Positions 9,790-19,432 are shown, counted from the stretch's first letter. The stretch is DNA of 64,000 nt from Thermohalobacter berrensis (GCF_003609645.1 NZ_MCIB01000037.1:54715-118714); one strand, 5' to 3'. Made by a program: numbers and translations. Notes: generated by a model not told the origin, from the letters alone.

Positions 9790-10815
9790 ATGAAAAAACA
9801 AACATTTAATTATGTATTAATAATATGTTTAATAATATTAACAACATGGATTATGATAAGGAGTAATGAGCTTTCGGAAATCCCTAAATTAATGGGTCAA
9901 ACCAATAAATTTTTTCTCCTTCTAGGAATATTATCTATGTTTGGTTTTTGGATATCTGATGCATTGATAATAAATACTACTACTAAAGCATTAAATATTA
10001 GGAACAATTTGTTAAATTCATTAAGATTAACTATGATTGGTCAATACTATAGTGCTATAACGCCGTTTTCAACTGGTGGGCAGCCTGCGCAGAGTTATTC
10101 AATGGTTAATAATTCAATTCCTATTGGTAAAGCCACTTCTGTAATGGTAAACAAGCTTTTAATTCGTCAAATATCAATCACACTATATTCTATTACAATG
10201 TTTACTCTTAAAGTTAGTTTTATATATGGGAAAATAAAAAATGTTTTTCTGTTTATTTTATTTGGGATAATATTAAATTTTATAGGATTAGTTATTATAG
10301 TCTTTCTATTTTTGAATTCTACAGTAATTAAAAGAATTATATTTACTGTTTTAAATCTATGTAGAAAAATAAAGATTATTAAAAATGTTTCCAAATATGA
10401 AGTGAAGCTTAATAGATATCTTAACGAATATAAGGAAAACATAGAAAAGATAAGAGAAAATAAATTAATGTCTATTAAAATAGGAATTATTACTATAATA
10501 CAATTAACCTTTTATTTTAGCATTACCTATTTTGTATATAGAGCGTTAGGGTTTAATTCTGCGTCTCTAATTGATATTATTTCTATCCAATCCCTTTTAT
10601 ATATGGCAGTTTCATTTATTCCCACTCCTGGAAATGTAGGGGTATCTGAGGGAGGATTTTATATTCTTTTTGGCTCTTTTTTTACAAAGAACGTATTATT
10701 ATATGCCATAATATTATGGAGAATAATTATCTATTATTTTAATCTATTAGTTAGTGGTACAGTAACCTTAATAGATTTTTTAGTACAAAGCAAGAAAAAA
10801 TCAGCAATAAGTTAG
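9790..10815 (+). CDS. Lysylphosphatidylglycerol synthase TM / UPF0104 flippase-like membrane protein
   Basis: A 341-residue polytopic membrane protein with about eight spans. The segment YSAITPFSTGGQPAQSY near residues 87-105 and the late SFIPTPGNVGVSEGG motif are characteristic of the LPG_synthase_TM/YbhN/AglD family, whose membrane domain is thought to flip lipids. The cytoplasmic lysyl-transfer domain of MprF is absent. It follows the UgtP-like gene by 138 bases on the same strand; a role in moving a glycolipid is an inference. It starts with ATG after AAAGGCG and ends in a terminator. Confidence 0.82.
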   Translation: MKKQTFNYVLIICLIILTTWIMIRSNELSEIPKLMGQTNKFFLLLGILSMFGFWISDALIINTTTKALNIRNNLLNSLRLTMIGQYYSAITPFSTGGQPAQSYSMVNNSIPIGKATSVMVNKLLIRQISITLYSITMFTLKVSFIYGKIKNVFLFILFGIILNFIGLVIIVFLFLNSTVIKRIIFTVLNLCRKIKIIKNVSKYEVKLNRYLNEYKENIEKIRENKLMSIKIGIITIIQLTFYFSITYFVYRALGFNSASLIDIISIQSLLYMAVSFIPTPGNVGVSEGGFYILFGSFFTKNVLLYAIILWRIIIYYFNLLVSGTVTLIDFLVQSKKKSAIS

Positions 10816-10840
10816 CATCCTGAATAAGGATGCCTTTTTT
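10814..10840 (+). terminator. Terminator of the flippase-like gene
   Basis: A short stem (AGCATCCT/AGGATGC) overlapping the stop codon is followed by a run of six T. Confidence 0.7.
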
Positions 10841-10990
10841 ATATGTAAAAAATTAAGATATTTGTTAGTGGATAGTAGTATGTAGTTATTAAAAAATACA
10901 AACCATAATCCATTCTCGTTATTGATAGATTCGTAATACATCAAAACAAAAACATAATTAAACAATTTAATGTGTTGTTTTGTTACCTTA

Positions 10991-11012
10991 AGAATGTATA
11001 TACATATATTCT
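10991..11012. promoter_or_regulatory. Dyad upstream of the APC permease (possible operator)
   Basis: AGAAT and ATTCT arms flank a perfect 8-base palindrome GTATATAC, 47 bases before the permease start. It could bind a regulator; no family is implied. Confidence 0.3.
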
Positions 11013-11058
11013 GAACACATACTAATATACCGAAGATAGGAATGAAGGGATTGGATAT

Positions 11059-12471
11059 ATGAGATATGAGACATCATTAAAAGAAATTATAAGATATATA
11101 AAAAATAAAAAAGAAGAAAAGAAAAAAATGAAAGGAATAACTTGGTGGCAGCTTAGTTTAATTGGTATAGGGTCAATTATTGGAGCAGCCTTCTTCCTTG
11201 GAACAGGATTATCAATAAGTTTAACAGGTCCAGCTGTAATATTATCATATTTTTTAGCAGGTTTAGTTGCTTTTTTTACCTTTGGGGCTTTAGCTGAAAT
11301 GTCTGTTAATGATCCAGAACCTGGATCATTTAGAGAATATTCTAAGAAGGCTTTTGGTCACTGTATGGGATTTGTTTCTGGATGGATATATTGGACAGCT
11401 GGTATACTTATTATGTCTAGTATAATTACTGCATTATCTATTTTCACAAAATATTGGTTTCCTGATATTCCTTTGTATTTATTTGCTATTATTTATTCAC
11501 TTATGGGATTTGGTATTAATTTACTTGGTGTAAAGGACTTTGGACAAATTGAATCTATTTTTGCCATTATAAAAATTTCAATACTTATTATATTTATTTT
11601 TTTTGGAATCATTATATTATTAGGATTTACTTCATATAATCATAGGATTAGTGGTAACTTTTTTATAATGAGAAAATATAACTGGTTTCCTAATGGTTTT
11701 AAGGGAATTTGGTCATCTATGATATTTTCCCTTTTTTCTTATGCAGGTGTTGGGTTAGTTGGTATAGCTTCAAATGAACTAGATAATAAAAAGAATATTT
11801 TAAAATCTGTTTATTTTTTGGTTGCTATTCTTATAATTATCTATGTTTTGTCTATTTTTATAGCCCTTAATATGGTATCATGGGAAAATATAAATGAATC
11901 TGAAAGTTTTTTTGTTACGGCTTTATCTAACTATTCTATACCATATATTGATTCAATATTTAATTTTATTATTATTATTGCCACCTTTCCTACTTTAGTA
12001 GGAACAATTTATGCATGTTCAAATATTTTGTTTTCCCTTGCCGATAATGATGATGCTCCTAAAATATTTGTAAAAAGGAATAAAAGGGGAGTGCCAATCT
12101 ATGCCCTTTATTCAAGTGGTATAGGACTTGTTATAGTAATAGTATTATCTTATTTATTACCTAAAACAATCTATGAATATATGACAACAGCAGCAGGGGT
12201 ACTTTTATTATTAAACTGGATAATAATATTATCAGCTGAGATAAAATATAGGAAATATTATTATAAGAAAGATGGTAAAATATCATTTAAAATGATAGGA
12301 ACCCCATATACTTCCTATGGAAGTATATTATTTATTGTTTTTTCTTTAATAGGAAGTGCTTTTAGAAAAATCCAGAGGGTTGGTCTCCTTATAGGTATAT
12401 CTATTGTTTTAGTCATATTTAGTATATATTTTATGATGTTTACTTTAAATAAAAGTAATAGAGAGAAGTGA
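11059..12471 (+). CDS. APC-superfamily amino acid permease
   Basis: A 470-residue, 12-span transporter of the amino acid/polyamine/organocation superfamily. The helix-1 substrate motif GIGSIIGAAFFLGTG and the helix-6 region SYAGVGLVGIASNE are clear. It catalyses proton- or sodium-coupled uptake or exchange of an amino acid that the sequence alone does not identify. The chosen ATG gives a ~23-residue Lys-rich cytoplasmic leader and follows GAAGGGA; an internal ATG at 11128 would trim this to the usual MKGITWW start and is the alternative. It stands alone between two gaps. Confidence 0.88.
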   Translation: MRYETSLKEIIRYIKNKKEEKKKMKGITWWQLSLIGIGSIIGAAFFLGTGLSISLTGPAVILSYFLAGLVAFFTFGALAEMSVNDPEPGSFREYSKKAFGHCMGFVSGWIYWTAGILIMSSIITALSIFTKYWFPDIPLYLFAIIYSLMGFGINLLGVKDFGQIESIFAIIKISILIIFIFFGIIILLGFTSYNHRISGNFFIMRKYNWFPNGFKGIWSSMIFSLFSYAGVGLVGIASNELDNKKNILKSVYFLVAILIIIYVLSIFIALNMVSWENINESESFFVTALSNYSIPYIDSIFNFIIIIATFPTLVGTIYACSNILFSLADNDDAPKIFVKRNKRGVPIYALYSSGIGLVIVIVLSYLLPKTIYEYMTTAAGVLLLLNWIIILSAEIKYRKYYYKKDGKISFKMIGTPYTSYGSILFIVFSLIGSAFRKIQRVGLLIGISIVLVIFSIYFMMFTLNKSNREK

Positions 12472-12576
12472 TTACTATTCCAAATTATTAGTTGACTTTT
12501 TACGACATAATTTTTAAGAATGTTTTGCTATAATCTACATACTTATAATTAAAAAGAAAAATATAAGGGAAGTGAT

Positions 12577-13020
12577 ATTATAAATAATCAAGAAACGAAT
12601 AGACGAAAGTTTTTTCGTATATATTTTAATGCTCCCTTATGTTCCGAAATATCTATTATTATGGTTAATGGGGAAAAAGTTAATACAGGTACTACAAGAG
12701 TATGTATAGAAGATATAGGTCCGGGAGGATTAAGGTTTTTATCTTATTTGAAATTACCTGATAATGCAGAAATAATTTTACAGTTTAATACAAGGATTTT
12801 AGGAAAGAACCAATCCTTTAATGGCGAAATTGTATGGAGCAAAAAGAGGAATTCAGAATTATGGCAGTATGGTGTCAAGTTTATCGTTGATGATGCAACT
12901 CAAAATAAATATGTGGGATTACTAAATAGATTATTAATTAGATTAAAGAAGATAAAGATATTAAGTGATTGTAGTTTTTGTTCTAGTGAAAACAAAATAA
13001 GGTGTTTAAGAGGATTTTAA
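12577..13020 (+). CDS. PilZ-domain protein with non-canonical start codon
   Basis: A cyclic-di-GMP receptor domain protein of about 147 residues. The conserved N-terminal arginine motif is encoded at 12601-12618 (RRKFFR, giving RxxxR) and the second motif is DIGPGG, a variant of D/NxSxxG with Gly for Ser. The first in-frame ATG, at 12661, lies after the arginine motif and would destroy the binding site. Upstream the frame is open but holds no ATG, GTG or TTG near a ribosome binding site; AAGGGA at 12565-12570 points to ATT at 12577 (6-base spacing) or ATA at 12580 (9-base spacing). Stand-alone PilZ proteins couple c-di-GMP to motility or surface behaviour; no target is visible nearby. Confidence 0.75.
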   Translation: MINNQETNRRKFFRIYFNAPLCSEISIIMVNGEKVNTGTTRVCIEDIGPGGLRFLSYLKLPDNAEIILQFNTRILGKNQSFNGEIVWSKKRNSELWQYGVKFIVDDATQNKYVGLLNRLLIRLKKIKILSDCSFCSSENKIRCLRGF

Positions 13021-13043
13021 AAGCGAGCTTTGCTCGCTTTTTT
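13021..13043 (+). terminator. Terminator of the PilZ gene
   Basis: Perfect 8-bp stem AAGCGAGC/GCTCGCTT with a 3-base loop and a T run. Confidence 0.9.
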
Positions 13044-13145
13044 ATTGTTTAACAAAGTATAAAAATTAATGTTTAGTCTCCTAAAACGGGTTTTATTAAA
13101 ATAAATGGGTATAAAAAAACTAAATAGCTATAAAGGGGTGATTAT

Positions 13146-14930
13146 TTGAAAACTAAAGAGGTTGTTCTAACTGGAAATCAAGCGATTGCTAGAGGATTTT
13201 ATGAAGCAGGAGGGCTTGTGGCAGCTAGTTACCCGGGTTCACCTACCGTGGATATAATGGAAAGTATAAAGAGAAACTATGATGAAATTTATTCAGAATT
13301 TTCCACCAATGAAAAAGTAGCATTAGAAGTAGCAATAGGAGCATCCTTTGCAGGGGCAAGGGCTATGGCAAGTATGAAACATGTAGGAGTAAATATAGCA
13401 GCTGATCCTTTAATGACCTTCACTCAAACAAAGATAAATGGAGGATTTTTATTAGTAACTGGTGATGATCCGGGAATGTCTAGTTCTCAAAATGAGCAAG
13501 ATAATAGGATTATAGGTAAATTTGCTAATATGGCAATCTTAGATCCTAGTAATAGTCAAGAAGCAAAGGATTTCACCAAGATTGCTTTCTCATTAAGTGA
13601 AGAGTATTCTACACCTTTTATGTTGAGAATAACTAGTAGATTGTGCCATAGTAGGAGTAAAGTTAAATTAGAAAAAAGAGAAGAAAGAGATATAACTGGA
13701 TTTAATGGAGATCTTTCAGACTATTGTATGGTGCCACCTAATACTTATAAAAAGCAATATGTAATGAAAGATAGAATTGAAAAGCTTAAACAAGCTGCAG
13801 AAAATATGGATATAAATATACTTGAAGAAGGTAATAACAAGGATGTGCTTATTATAACTTCTGGTTTAGTTTATAACAACCTAAAGGAATTAGGACTTGA
13901 TATAAGCATATATAAACTTGGAATGGTTTATCCTCTTCCAATAGAAAAAATCAAACAACTGGCTAAAGAATATTCTAAAGTTATAGTAATTGAAGAAATG
14001 ATGCCTTTTATTGAAAATGAATTAAAGATAAATGGAATAGACTGTGAAGGTAAAAAATATTTTTCATTTACAGGGGAACTGAGTACAGAAGATATAGAAA
14101 AAGGCCTTTTTTCTGCAGGTGTAATAGATAAATTAAAATATAAAGAAAATGATGAGGTTAAGACAGTTCAGAGACTTCCAATGTTTTGTTCAGGATGTCC
14201 CCATAGACCAGTTTTTGATATTCTAAAGAAATCCAGAAAAAAGGTTATAGGAGATATAGGATGTTATTCTTTGGCAGCATTATATCCATTAGAAGTGTTA
14301 GATACCATAATAAGTATGGGAGCCAGTATTGGGATATTAAAGGGAATGACTAAAGCACTAAATATGAAGGATAAAGGAGAGCCTCTAGTAGCAGTTATAG
14401 GTGATGGTACTTTCTTCCACTCTGGAATGCCAGGTATGGTAAATATGCTTCATCAGATGGAAGATGGTGAAAATATGACAATAATAATATTAAACAATGG
14501 AACTACTGCTATGACTGGAGGACAGCATACTGCAAGCTCAGGTAGCTATGCTGAGGAAGATGATATGAATGTAAATATGGTTAAGCTTATAAATTCTATG
14601 GGATTTGACAGGGTAAAGGTAGTTGACCAATTTAAGTATAAGGAAGCTAAAAATATCATTAATGAAGAAATAAAATATCCCGGCTTGTCAATAGTAATAA
14701 CTACACGACCATGTGCCCTAAAATTTAAAATAAAGGAAACACATTTTTATGTAGATCCTAAGATTTGTATAGGATGTAGAAGTTGTGTCAAAACAAATTG
14801 TCCACCTATACTTATGAAAGAATATGAGGGATTTGACAAATTAAAATCTTCTATAAACAGTGATATGTGTGTAGGTTGTTCGGTTTGTGCACAGGTTTGT
14901 CCGGTTGGTGCAATAAAAAGGTCTGAATAG
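13146..14930 (+). CDS. iorA: Indolepyruvate:ferredoxin oxidoreductase, alpha subunit
   Basis: A 594-residue TPP-dependent subunit that oxidatively decarboxylates arylpyruvates from aromatic amino acid fermentation to aryl-acetyl-CoA and reduces ferredoxin. The N-terminal pyrimidine-binding domain starts at TGNQAIARGFYEAG; the TPP/Mg motif GDGTFFHSG begins at residue ~419 and ends with LNNGTTAMTGGQ. From about residue 541 there is a two-[4Fe-4S] ferredoxin tail (CIGCRSC..., CVGCSVCAQVCP), the diagnostic arrangement of IorA. It starts with TTG after AAAGGGGTG and is 12 bases ahead of iorB. Confidence 0.95.
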   Translation: MKTKEVVLTGNQAIARGFYEAGGLVAASYPGSPTVDIMESIKRNYDEIYSEFSTNEKVALEVAIGASFAGARAMASMKHVGVNIAADPLMTFTQTKINGGFLLVTGDDPGMSSSQNEQDNRIIGKFANMAILDPSNSQEAKDFTKIAFSLSEEYSTPFMLRITSRLCHSRSKVKLEKREERDITGFNGDLSDYCMVPPNTYKKQYVMKDRIEKLKQAAENMDINILEEGNNKDVLIITSGLVYNNLKELGLDISIYKLGMVYPLPIEKIKQLAKEYSKVIVIEEMMPFIENELKINGIDCEGKKYFSFTGELSTEDIEKGLFSAGVIDKLKYKENDEVKTVQRLPMFCSGCPHRPVFDILKKSRKKVIGDIGCYSLAALYPLEVLDTIISMGASIGILKGMTKALNMKDKGEPLVAVIGDGTFFHSGMPGMVNMLHQMEDGENMTIIILNNGTTAMTGGQHTASSGSYAEEDDMNVNMVKLINSMGFDRVKVVDQFKYKEAKNIINEEIKYPGLSIVITTRPCALKFKIKETHFYVDPKICIGCRSCVKTNCPPILMKEYEGFDKLKSSINSDMCVGCSVCAQVCPVGAIKRSE

Positions 14931-14942
14931 GGGGTTGTATAT

Positions 14943-15512
14943 ATGATTAATAAAAATATAATTTTAGCAGGAGTAGGTGGACAGGGGTTAGTTTTGACTA
15001 CAAAGCTAATATGTGAAGCTGCACTTAAAGCAGGATATGATGTAAAAAGTAATGATGTAATAGGCTTAGCACAAAGAGGAGGGAGGGTTTGGGGAAGTGT
15101 CAGAATTGGTAAAAAAGTTTATTCCCCAAATATTCCTCCTAAATCTGGGGATATTTTATTAGCATTAGAGCCACTTGAAGGTTTAAGATGGAGTGGGATA
15201 TTAAAGGAAAAAGCTAAGGTTATTATTAATATTTCAAAAATACCACCTGCCCATGTTATGGCAGAAAAAGAAAAGTATCCTGGTGACATAGAAGAAAGAC
15301 TATCTAAAAAGTATGATGTTATAACTATAAATGCAACAGATGAAGGTAAACTATTAGGTACACCTAAGGTTGCAAATACTATTCTTGTAGGCATAATGGC
15401 AAAATATTTAGACATCCCTATGGATATTTGGGAAGAAGCTATAAAAGAGAATGTCCCCTCTAAATATATAGATACTAATATGAAAGCCTTTAAAAAGGGA
15501 TATGATATGTAA
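14943..15512 (+). CDS. iorB: Indolepyruvate:ferredoxin oxidoreductase, beta subunit
   Basis: A 189-residue gamma-domain (POR_N/gamma) subunit that completes the IorAB heterodimer. The N-terminus ILAGVGGQGLVLTTK is the typical Gly-rich start, and QRGGRVWGSVRIG matches the conserved QRGG motif of this subunit. The 12-base spacing to iorA and GGGGG ribosome binding site show a two-gene operon. Length is normal. The neighbour across the terminator is an alanine-type symporter, which fits an amino-acid fermenter but is not proof of co-function. Confidence 0.94.
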   Translation: MINKNIILAGVGGQGLVLTTKLICEAALKAGYDVKSNDVIGLAQRGGRVWGSVRIGKKVYSPNIPPKSGDILLALEPLEGLRWSGILKEKAKVIINISKIPPAHVMAEKEKYPGDIEERLSKKYDVITINATDEGKLLGTPKVANTILVGIMAKYLDIPMDIWEEAIKENVPSKYIDTNMKAFKKGYDM

Positions 15513-15557
15513 TAATTTTATGCTGTAAATAAAAAATTATAATATAGTAAAGCTAGT

Positions 15558-15595
15558 AAAAAAGAGGTGAAAAATTAATTTTTCACCTCTTTTTA
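15558..15595. terminator. Bidirectional terminator between iorB and the alanine symporter gene
   Basis: A long perfect inverted repeat (AAAAGAGGTGAAAAA arms) with A and T runs on the two sides lies between convergent genes. Confidence 0.9.
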
Positions 15596-17023
15596 AGCTA
15601 TGTTTTTCATTTTTTGTGATCTATTCCAGCAATCAGTATTTTTTAATCCTTGGATATTACTTGTGAAGAAAACAGGTTCTTTTCCTATATTTCTTTGACT
15701 AGAGTAATCATTTAAGGCTTTAAAAGCAATTTTGCCTAGCATGGAAATAGCAATCAGATTAGTAAGAGCCATAAGACCCATGAATAAATCTGCCATACTC
15801 CAAACAATTTTGATTTTTGCTATGGAACCGAAAATTACCATACCAAGAACTGCAACTCTATATAAAAACATTAAGGCCTTATTTGAGTTCATAAACTCAA
15901 TATTTGTTTCACCGTAATAGTAATTTCCTATTATAGAACTGAAAGCAAATAATAGTATACATATAGCTATAAACATTTCTGCCCACTGACCAACATGATT
16001 ACTTAAGGAAATTTGTGTAAGTTGTATCCCAGTTAAACCTTCAGCAGTATAATTTCCTGATAATATGATAATAAAAGCAGTAGCACTACAAATTAAAAGT
16101 GTATCAGTAAAAACACCTAAAGTTTGAATAAGCCCCTGTTTTACTGGATGACTAACCTCTGCTGTTGCAGCTGCATTTGGCGCACTTCCCATTCCAGCTT
16201 CATTTGAGAATAGACCTCTCTTAATTCCCATCATAATAGCTGAACCTATTCCTCCGCCTACAGCTTCTTTAAGGCCGAAGGCATTACTTATTATTATACT
16301 GAAGACTTCAGGAAGGGAAGAAATATTTTTAAATACAACAAAAAGGGCTACTAGTATATAGGCTAAAGCCATAATAGGTACAATTAATTCAGCTACCCTA
16401 GCAATCCTTTTAACCCCTCCAAATATTACTAAACCAGTAATAATTGTTAAGCATAATCCCATTACCAATCTATCTATACCAAATGCTTCTTTAAATGCAA
16501 GTGTTATTGTATTTGCTTGTACTGAATTAAAAACAAGTCCAAAACATAATGTTATTAAAACTGAAAAAAGGACTCCCATCCATTTCTTATTTAATCCTTT
16601 TTCCATATAATATGCGGGACCACCTCTATATCCATACTTATCTTTAACTTTATATATTTGGGCTAATGTACTTTCAACAAAGCTTGATGCAGCACCTATT
16701 AATGCAATTAACCACATCCAGAAAACTGCACCAGGCCCGCCCAGTGAAATTGCGATTGCTACTCCAGCTAAATTACCAGTTCCAACCCTTGAAGCTGTAC
16801 TTATACAGAAGGCTTGGAAAGAGGAAACTCCATCTTTTTCATTTGATGAAATAGAACTAGTACTATCTCCTAATAATCGAAACATTTCTTTTATAAAGCG
16901 AAATTGGGCAAAGTTTGTTTTAATAGTGAAATAAATCCCAAGTATAATAAGAAGTGCAATAAGTATATAAGACCAAAGAAGTGTATTAGCTATATCGATT
17001 ATTTTCTGCACAAAAAATAACAA
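15593..17023 (-). CDS. Alanine/glycine:cation symporter (AGCS family)
   Basis: A ~476-residue sodium- or proton-coupled alanine/glycine transporter with about ten or eleven spans. The family signature GGPGAVFWMWLIALIGAASSF and GLFSNEAGMGSAPNAAATA segments are clear. The longest frame begins with GTG at 17032, but AAGGAG (17037-17032) overlaps that codon; TTG at 17023 has 8-base spacing from it and is the better start. A second, distinct member of the family is at 50416-51801. Its 3' end touches the terminator shared with iorB. Confidence 0.92.
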   Translation of the reverse strand: MLFFVQKIIDIANTLLWSYILIALLIILGIYFTIKTNFAQFRFIKEMFRLLGDSTSSISSNEKDGVSSFQAFCISTASRVGTGNLAGVAIAISLGGPGAVFWMWLIALIGAASSFVESTLAQIYKVKDKYGYRGGPAYYMEKGLNKKWMGVLFSVLITLCFGLVFNSVQANTITLAFKEAFGIDRLVMGLCLTIITGLVIFGGVKRIARVAELIVPIMALAYILVALFVVFKNISSLPEVFSIIISNAFGLKEAVGGGIGSAIMMGIKRGLFSNEAGMGSAPNAAATAEVSHPVKQGLIQTLGVFTDTLLICSATAFIIILSGNYTAEGLTGIQLTQISLSNHVGQWAEMFIAICILLFAFSSIIGNYYYGETNIEFMNSNKALMFLYRVAVLGMVIFGSIAKIKIVWSMADLFMGLMALTNLIAISMLGKIAFKALNDYSSQRNIGKEPVFFTSNIQGLKNTDCWNRSQKMKNIA

Positions 17024-17165
17024 GGATATCACTCCTTTTCCTATAATGGTTTTCTAGTAAAATTAGATTTTTTATTTATAGGTTTTATATTTAGTTTTGC
17101 TTAGATTTTGAGATACTACTAATATTGATTAGGAAGAACAGTTTTTATAATTTTTTATAAAAATG

Positions 17166-17177
17166 ATACCATGGTAT
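17166..17177. promoter_or_regulatory. 12-bp palindrome upstream of the alanine symporter gene
   Basis: ATACCATGGTAT is a perfect palindrome located between the minus-strand symporter and the sugar operon promoter. It may be an operator of either gene; no protein can be named. Confidence 0.3.
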
Positions 17178-17282
17178 AAATAAAGAAATCAATAGAATTG
17201 ATTAATGTCATAATTTTAAAAAAAATTCTAGTTTTTAAAAGGTATAAAACAGATAATTTATGGTAAAAATATATAATTTAAC

Positions 17283-17311
17283 TTGACAATGGAAAAAATT
17301 CCACTTATAAT
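17283..17311 (+). promoter_or_regulatory. Sigma-A promoter of the disaccharide operon
   Basis: TTGACA at 17283-17288 and TATAAT at 17306-17311, spaced 17 bases, form a perfect consensus promoter about 180 bases before the first permease gene. Confidence 0.8.
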
Positions 17312-17343
17312 TAAAGCAAAATATCAGAAAATTTGAACTATTG

Positions 17344-17423
17344 GGAACGGTTGCAAAGTTTCTGATGAATAATTTTTAAAAATTATCAAGTTTATATTTT
17401 TTTACTATCAGGAAACCGGTTTC
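17344..17423. promoter_or_regulatory. LacI-type operators downstream of the promoter
   Basis: A perfect 12-bp palindrome GAAACCGGTTTC at 17412-17423 and a related element GGGAACGGTTGCAAAG starting at 17344 both have the central-CG dyad form of LacI-family operators. They lie between the promoter and the first gene, consistent with roadblock repression by the LacI-type regulator at the end of the operon (or catabolite control by CcpA). Confidence 0.6.
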
Positions 17424-17493
17424 ATGAAACTATAATATCTTGTAATAACTTGGACAAAGTTTGCGTATAGTTTTTCTGAAAGGAGGGAAAGAA

Positions 17494-18570
17494 ATGGCTA
17501 AAAATAATATGTCAAAACTAGCCAAAAGGGAAGAAAAACTGGCCTATAGATTGCTTTTACCAACTGTTTTAATACTAGTATTAATTGCATTATATCCACT
17601 TGGATCAGTATTCTATACAAGTTTTACAGATAAAACCTTTGCCGGTGCAGACAAGGAAACACAATTTATAGGCTTAGAAAATTATAAGGAATTGTTAAGT
17701 ATTACTATAAAAGAATTGCCACCAATATTAGATGAAAATGGTAAACAAAAAATTGACCCTAAGACAAATGAACCTATGTATGAAAGAGCTATAAGAATTC
17801 TCCCTCGGGAACCTAGAAGATATAAGGAATTAAATCAGTTTACCTTGTTTGGAAAAAGGTATGTTATAGGTGCTACAGACCCGAACTTTATCTCTGCAAT
17901 TTGGAACACCCTTGTTTTTACTGTGATTTCTGTGGCATTGGAAACTGTCTTAGGACTAGCCATAGCCTTGGTAGTTAATAGTAATTTTAAAGGTAGAGGA
18001 ATAATGAGAACAGTAATGTTAGTACCTTGGGCAGTAATTACAGTTGTATCTGCTAAAATGTGGGAAGGAATGCTTCAGCCAAATAGAATAGGATTTTTTA
18101 ACACTGTCTTAGATAAGCTTGGTATAGGTAATGGACAAATTGCCTTTTTAACTACTGAGGGACTACAGCTTCCATCTATAATAGCAGTAGATGTCTGGAA
18201 AACAACCCCTTTTATGGCATTACTTATCTTAGCAGGATTACAACTTATACCAGACACACTTTATGAAGCTGCAGAAATTGATGGAGCAAGTAAACTTCGT
18301 CAGTTCTTTACAATAACCCTACCAATGTTAAAACCAACTATAGCAGTTGCTTTGGTTTTCCGTACACTAGATGCACTAAGGGTATTTGACGTATTCCAAG
18401 TTCTACTATCAAGTAGAAAATACTCAATGGCAACATATAACTATTTTCAGTTGATAGGAAATAGGAACATGGGACTTGCTTCAGCAATAGGTGTTATTAT
18501 ATTCATATTTATTTCTATATTTGCAGTTATATATATCAGAATGTTAGGGGTTGATACTGATGAGAGGTAA
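17494..18570 (+). CDS. Sugar ABC transporter permease (MalF-like)
   Basis: A ~358-residue inner-membrane permease of the carbohydrate uptake 1 ABC family, with the coupling-helix EAA motif EAAEIDGASKLRQFF toward the C-terminus. A charged extracellular insert of about 70-80 residues lies between spans 1 and 2 (around residues 45-120). The ATG at 17494 follows AAGGAGGG; the in-frame TTG at 17461 lacks a ribosome binding site. It overlaps the next permease gene and is part of a permease-permease-binding protein-phosphorylase-repressor operon. No ATPase gene is present, so a shared MsmK-type ATPase encoded elsewhere is probably used. Confidence 0.88.
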   Translation: MAKNNMSKLAKREEKLAYRLLLPTVLILVLIALYPLGSVFYTSFTDKTFAGADKETQFIGLENYKELLSITIKELPPILDENGKQKIDPKTNEPMYERAIRILPREPRRYKELNQFTLFGKRYVIGATDPNFISAIWNTLVFTVISVALETVLGLAIALVVNSNFKGRGIMRTVMLVPWAVITVVSAKMWEGMLQPNRIGFFNTVLDKLGIGNGQIAFLTTEGLQLPSIIAVDVWKTTPFMALLILAGLQLIPDTLYEAAEIDGASKLRQFFTITLPMLKPTIAVALVFRTLDALRVFDVFQVLLSSRKYSMATYNYFQLIGNRNMGLASAIGVIIFIFISIFAVIYIRMLGVDTDER

Positions 18571-19432
18571 GAAAAAGACAGGGTACATAATTAAGAAAAC
18601 AGCATTTTATTTACTTATATGTTTTATATTTGTATATATGTTATTCCCATTTTATTGGGCAGTAAATTCATCACTTAAATCAGAGGCACAACTTCAAATG
18701 ACACCAGCTACTTTTGTGCCACGAGACCCTGAAACTAAAGCTTTTTCTCCAACATTCAAGAATTATATATCAGTTTTTAAGGATGGCCAATTCATAAGGG
18801 GACTAGTAAATAGTACAATAGTAGCAACTTCTACAACAATTTTAGCTTTGGCAGTTGGTTCTTTTGCTGCTTTTTCATTAGGTAAGTTAAGATTTAGAGG
18901 TAAAAAACCAGCACTATATGTAATATTAGCTATGACAATGTTTCCACAGGTAACAGTTTTAGCTGGTTTATATGCAGTTATAAATAAGTTAGGGCTTAGT
19001 GCCAGACTTAGTATGATACTGTCATATATGTTATTTACATTACCATTTACAACTTGGGTTTTAACATCTTTCTTCAAAGATTTACCTGTAGAAATAATGG
19101 AATCAGCACAAGTTGATGGAGCTACTCCATTCCAAACTTTCAGAATGATATTATTACCTTTAACAGCTCCAGCCCTAGTAACTACAGGCTTGCTATCATT
19201 TATAGCTGCATGGAATGAATATTTATTTGCCCTAACATTTACATCAATAGAACCTACAGCTAGAACAGTACCAGTTGCTATTCAATATTTTACTGGGGTT
19301 ATTGCTAGACAGGAACCTTTAGGTGAGATTATGGCTGCATCTGTTATAGTTACTGTACCAATAGTTGTATTAGTACTTATATTCCAAAAACGAATCATAG
19401 CAGGATTAACTGCAGGTGCTGTAAAGGGTTAA
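18560..19432 (+). CDS. Sugar ABC transporter permease (MalG-like)
   Basis: A ~290-residue second permease subunit with about six spans and the EAA motif ESAQVDGATPFQTFRMI. It forms the heterodimeric channel with the preceding protein. The ATG at 18560 has AGGGG nine bases upstream; the in-frame TTG at 18551 abuts that site and is unlikely. With this start it overlaps the upstream gene by 11 bases, implying translational coupling. Confidence 0.88.
   Translation: MRGKKKTGYIIKKTAFYLLICFIFVYMLFPFYWAVNSSLKSEAQLQMTPATFVPRDPETKAFSPTFKNYISVFKDGQFIRGLVNSTIVATSTTILALAVGSFAAFSLGKLRFRGKKPALYVILAMTMFPQVTVLAGLYAVINKLGLSARLSMILSYMLFTLPFTTWVLTSFFKDLPVEIMESAQVDGATPFQTFRMILLPLTAPALVTTGLLSFIAAWNEYLFALTFTSIEPTARTVPVAIQYFTGVIARQEPLGEIMAASVIVTVPIVVLVLIFQKRIIAGLTAGAVKG

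Noticed and set aside
12661..13020. ATG at 12661 as the start of the PilZ protein
   Set aside because: It would delete the conserved arginine motif, and no ribosome binding site precedes it.
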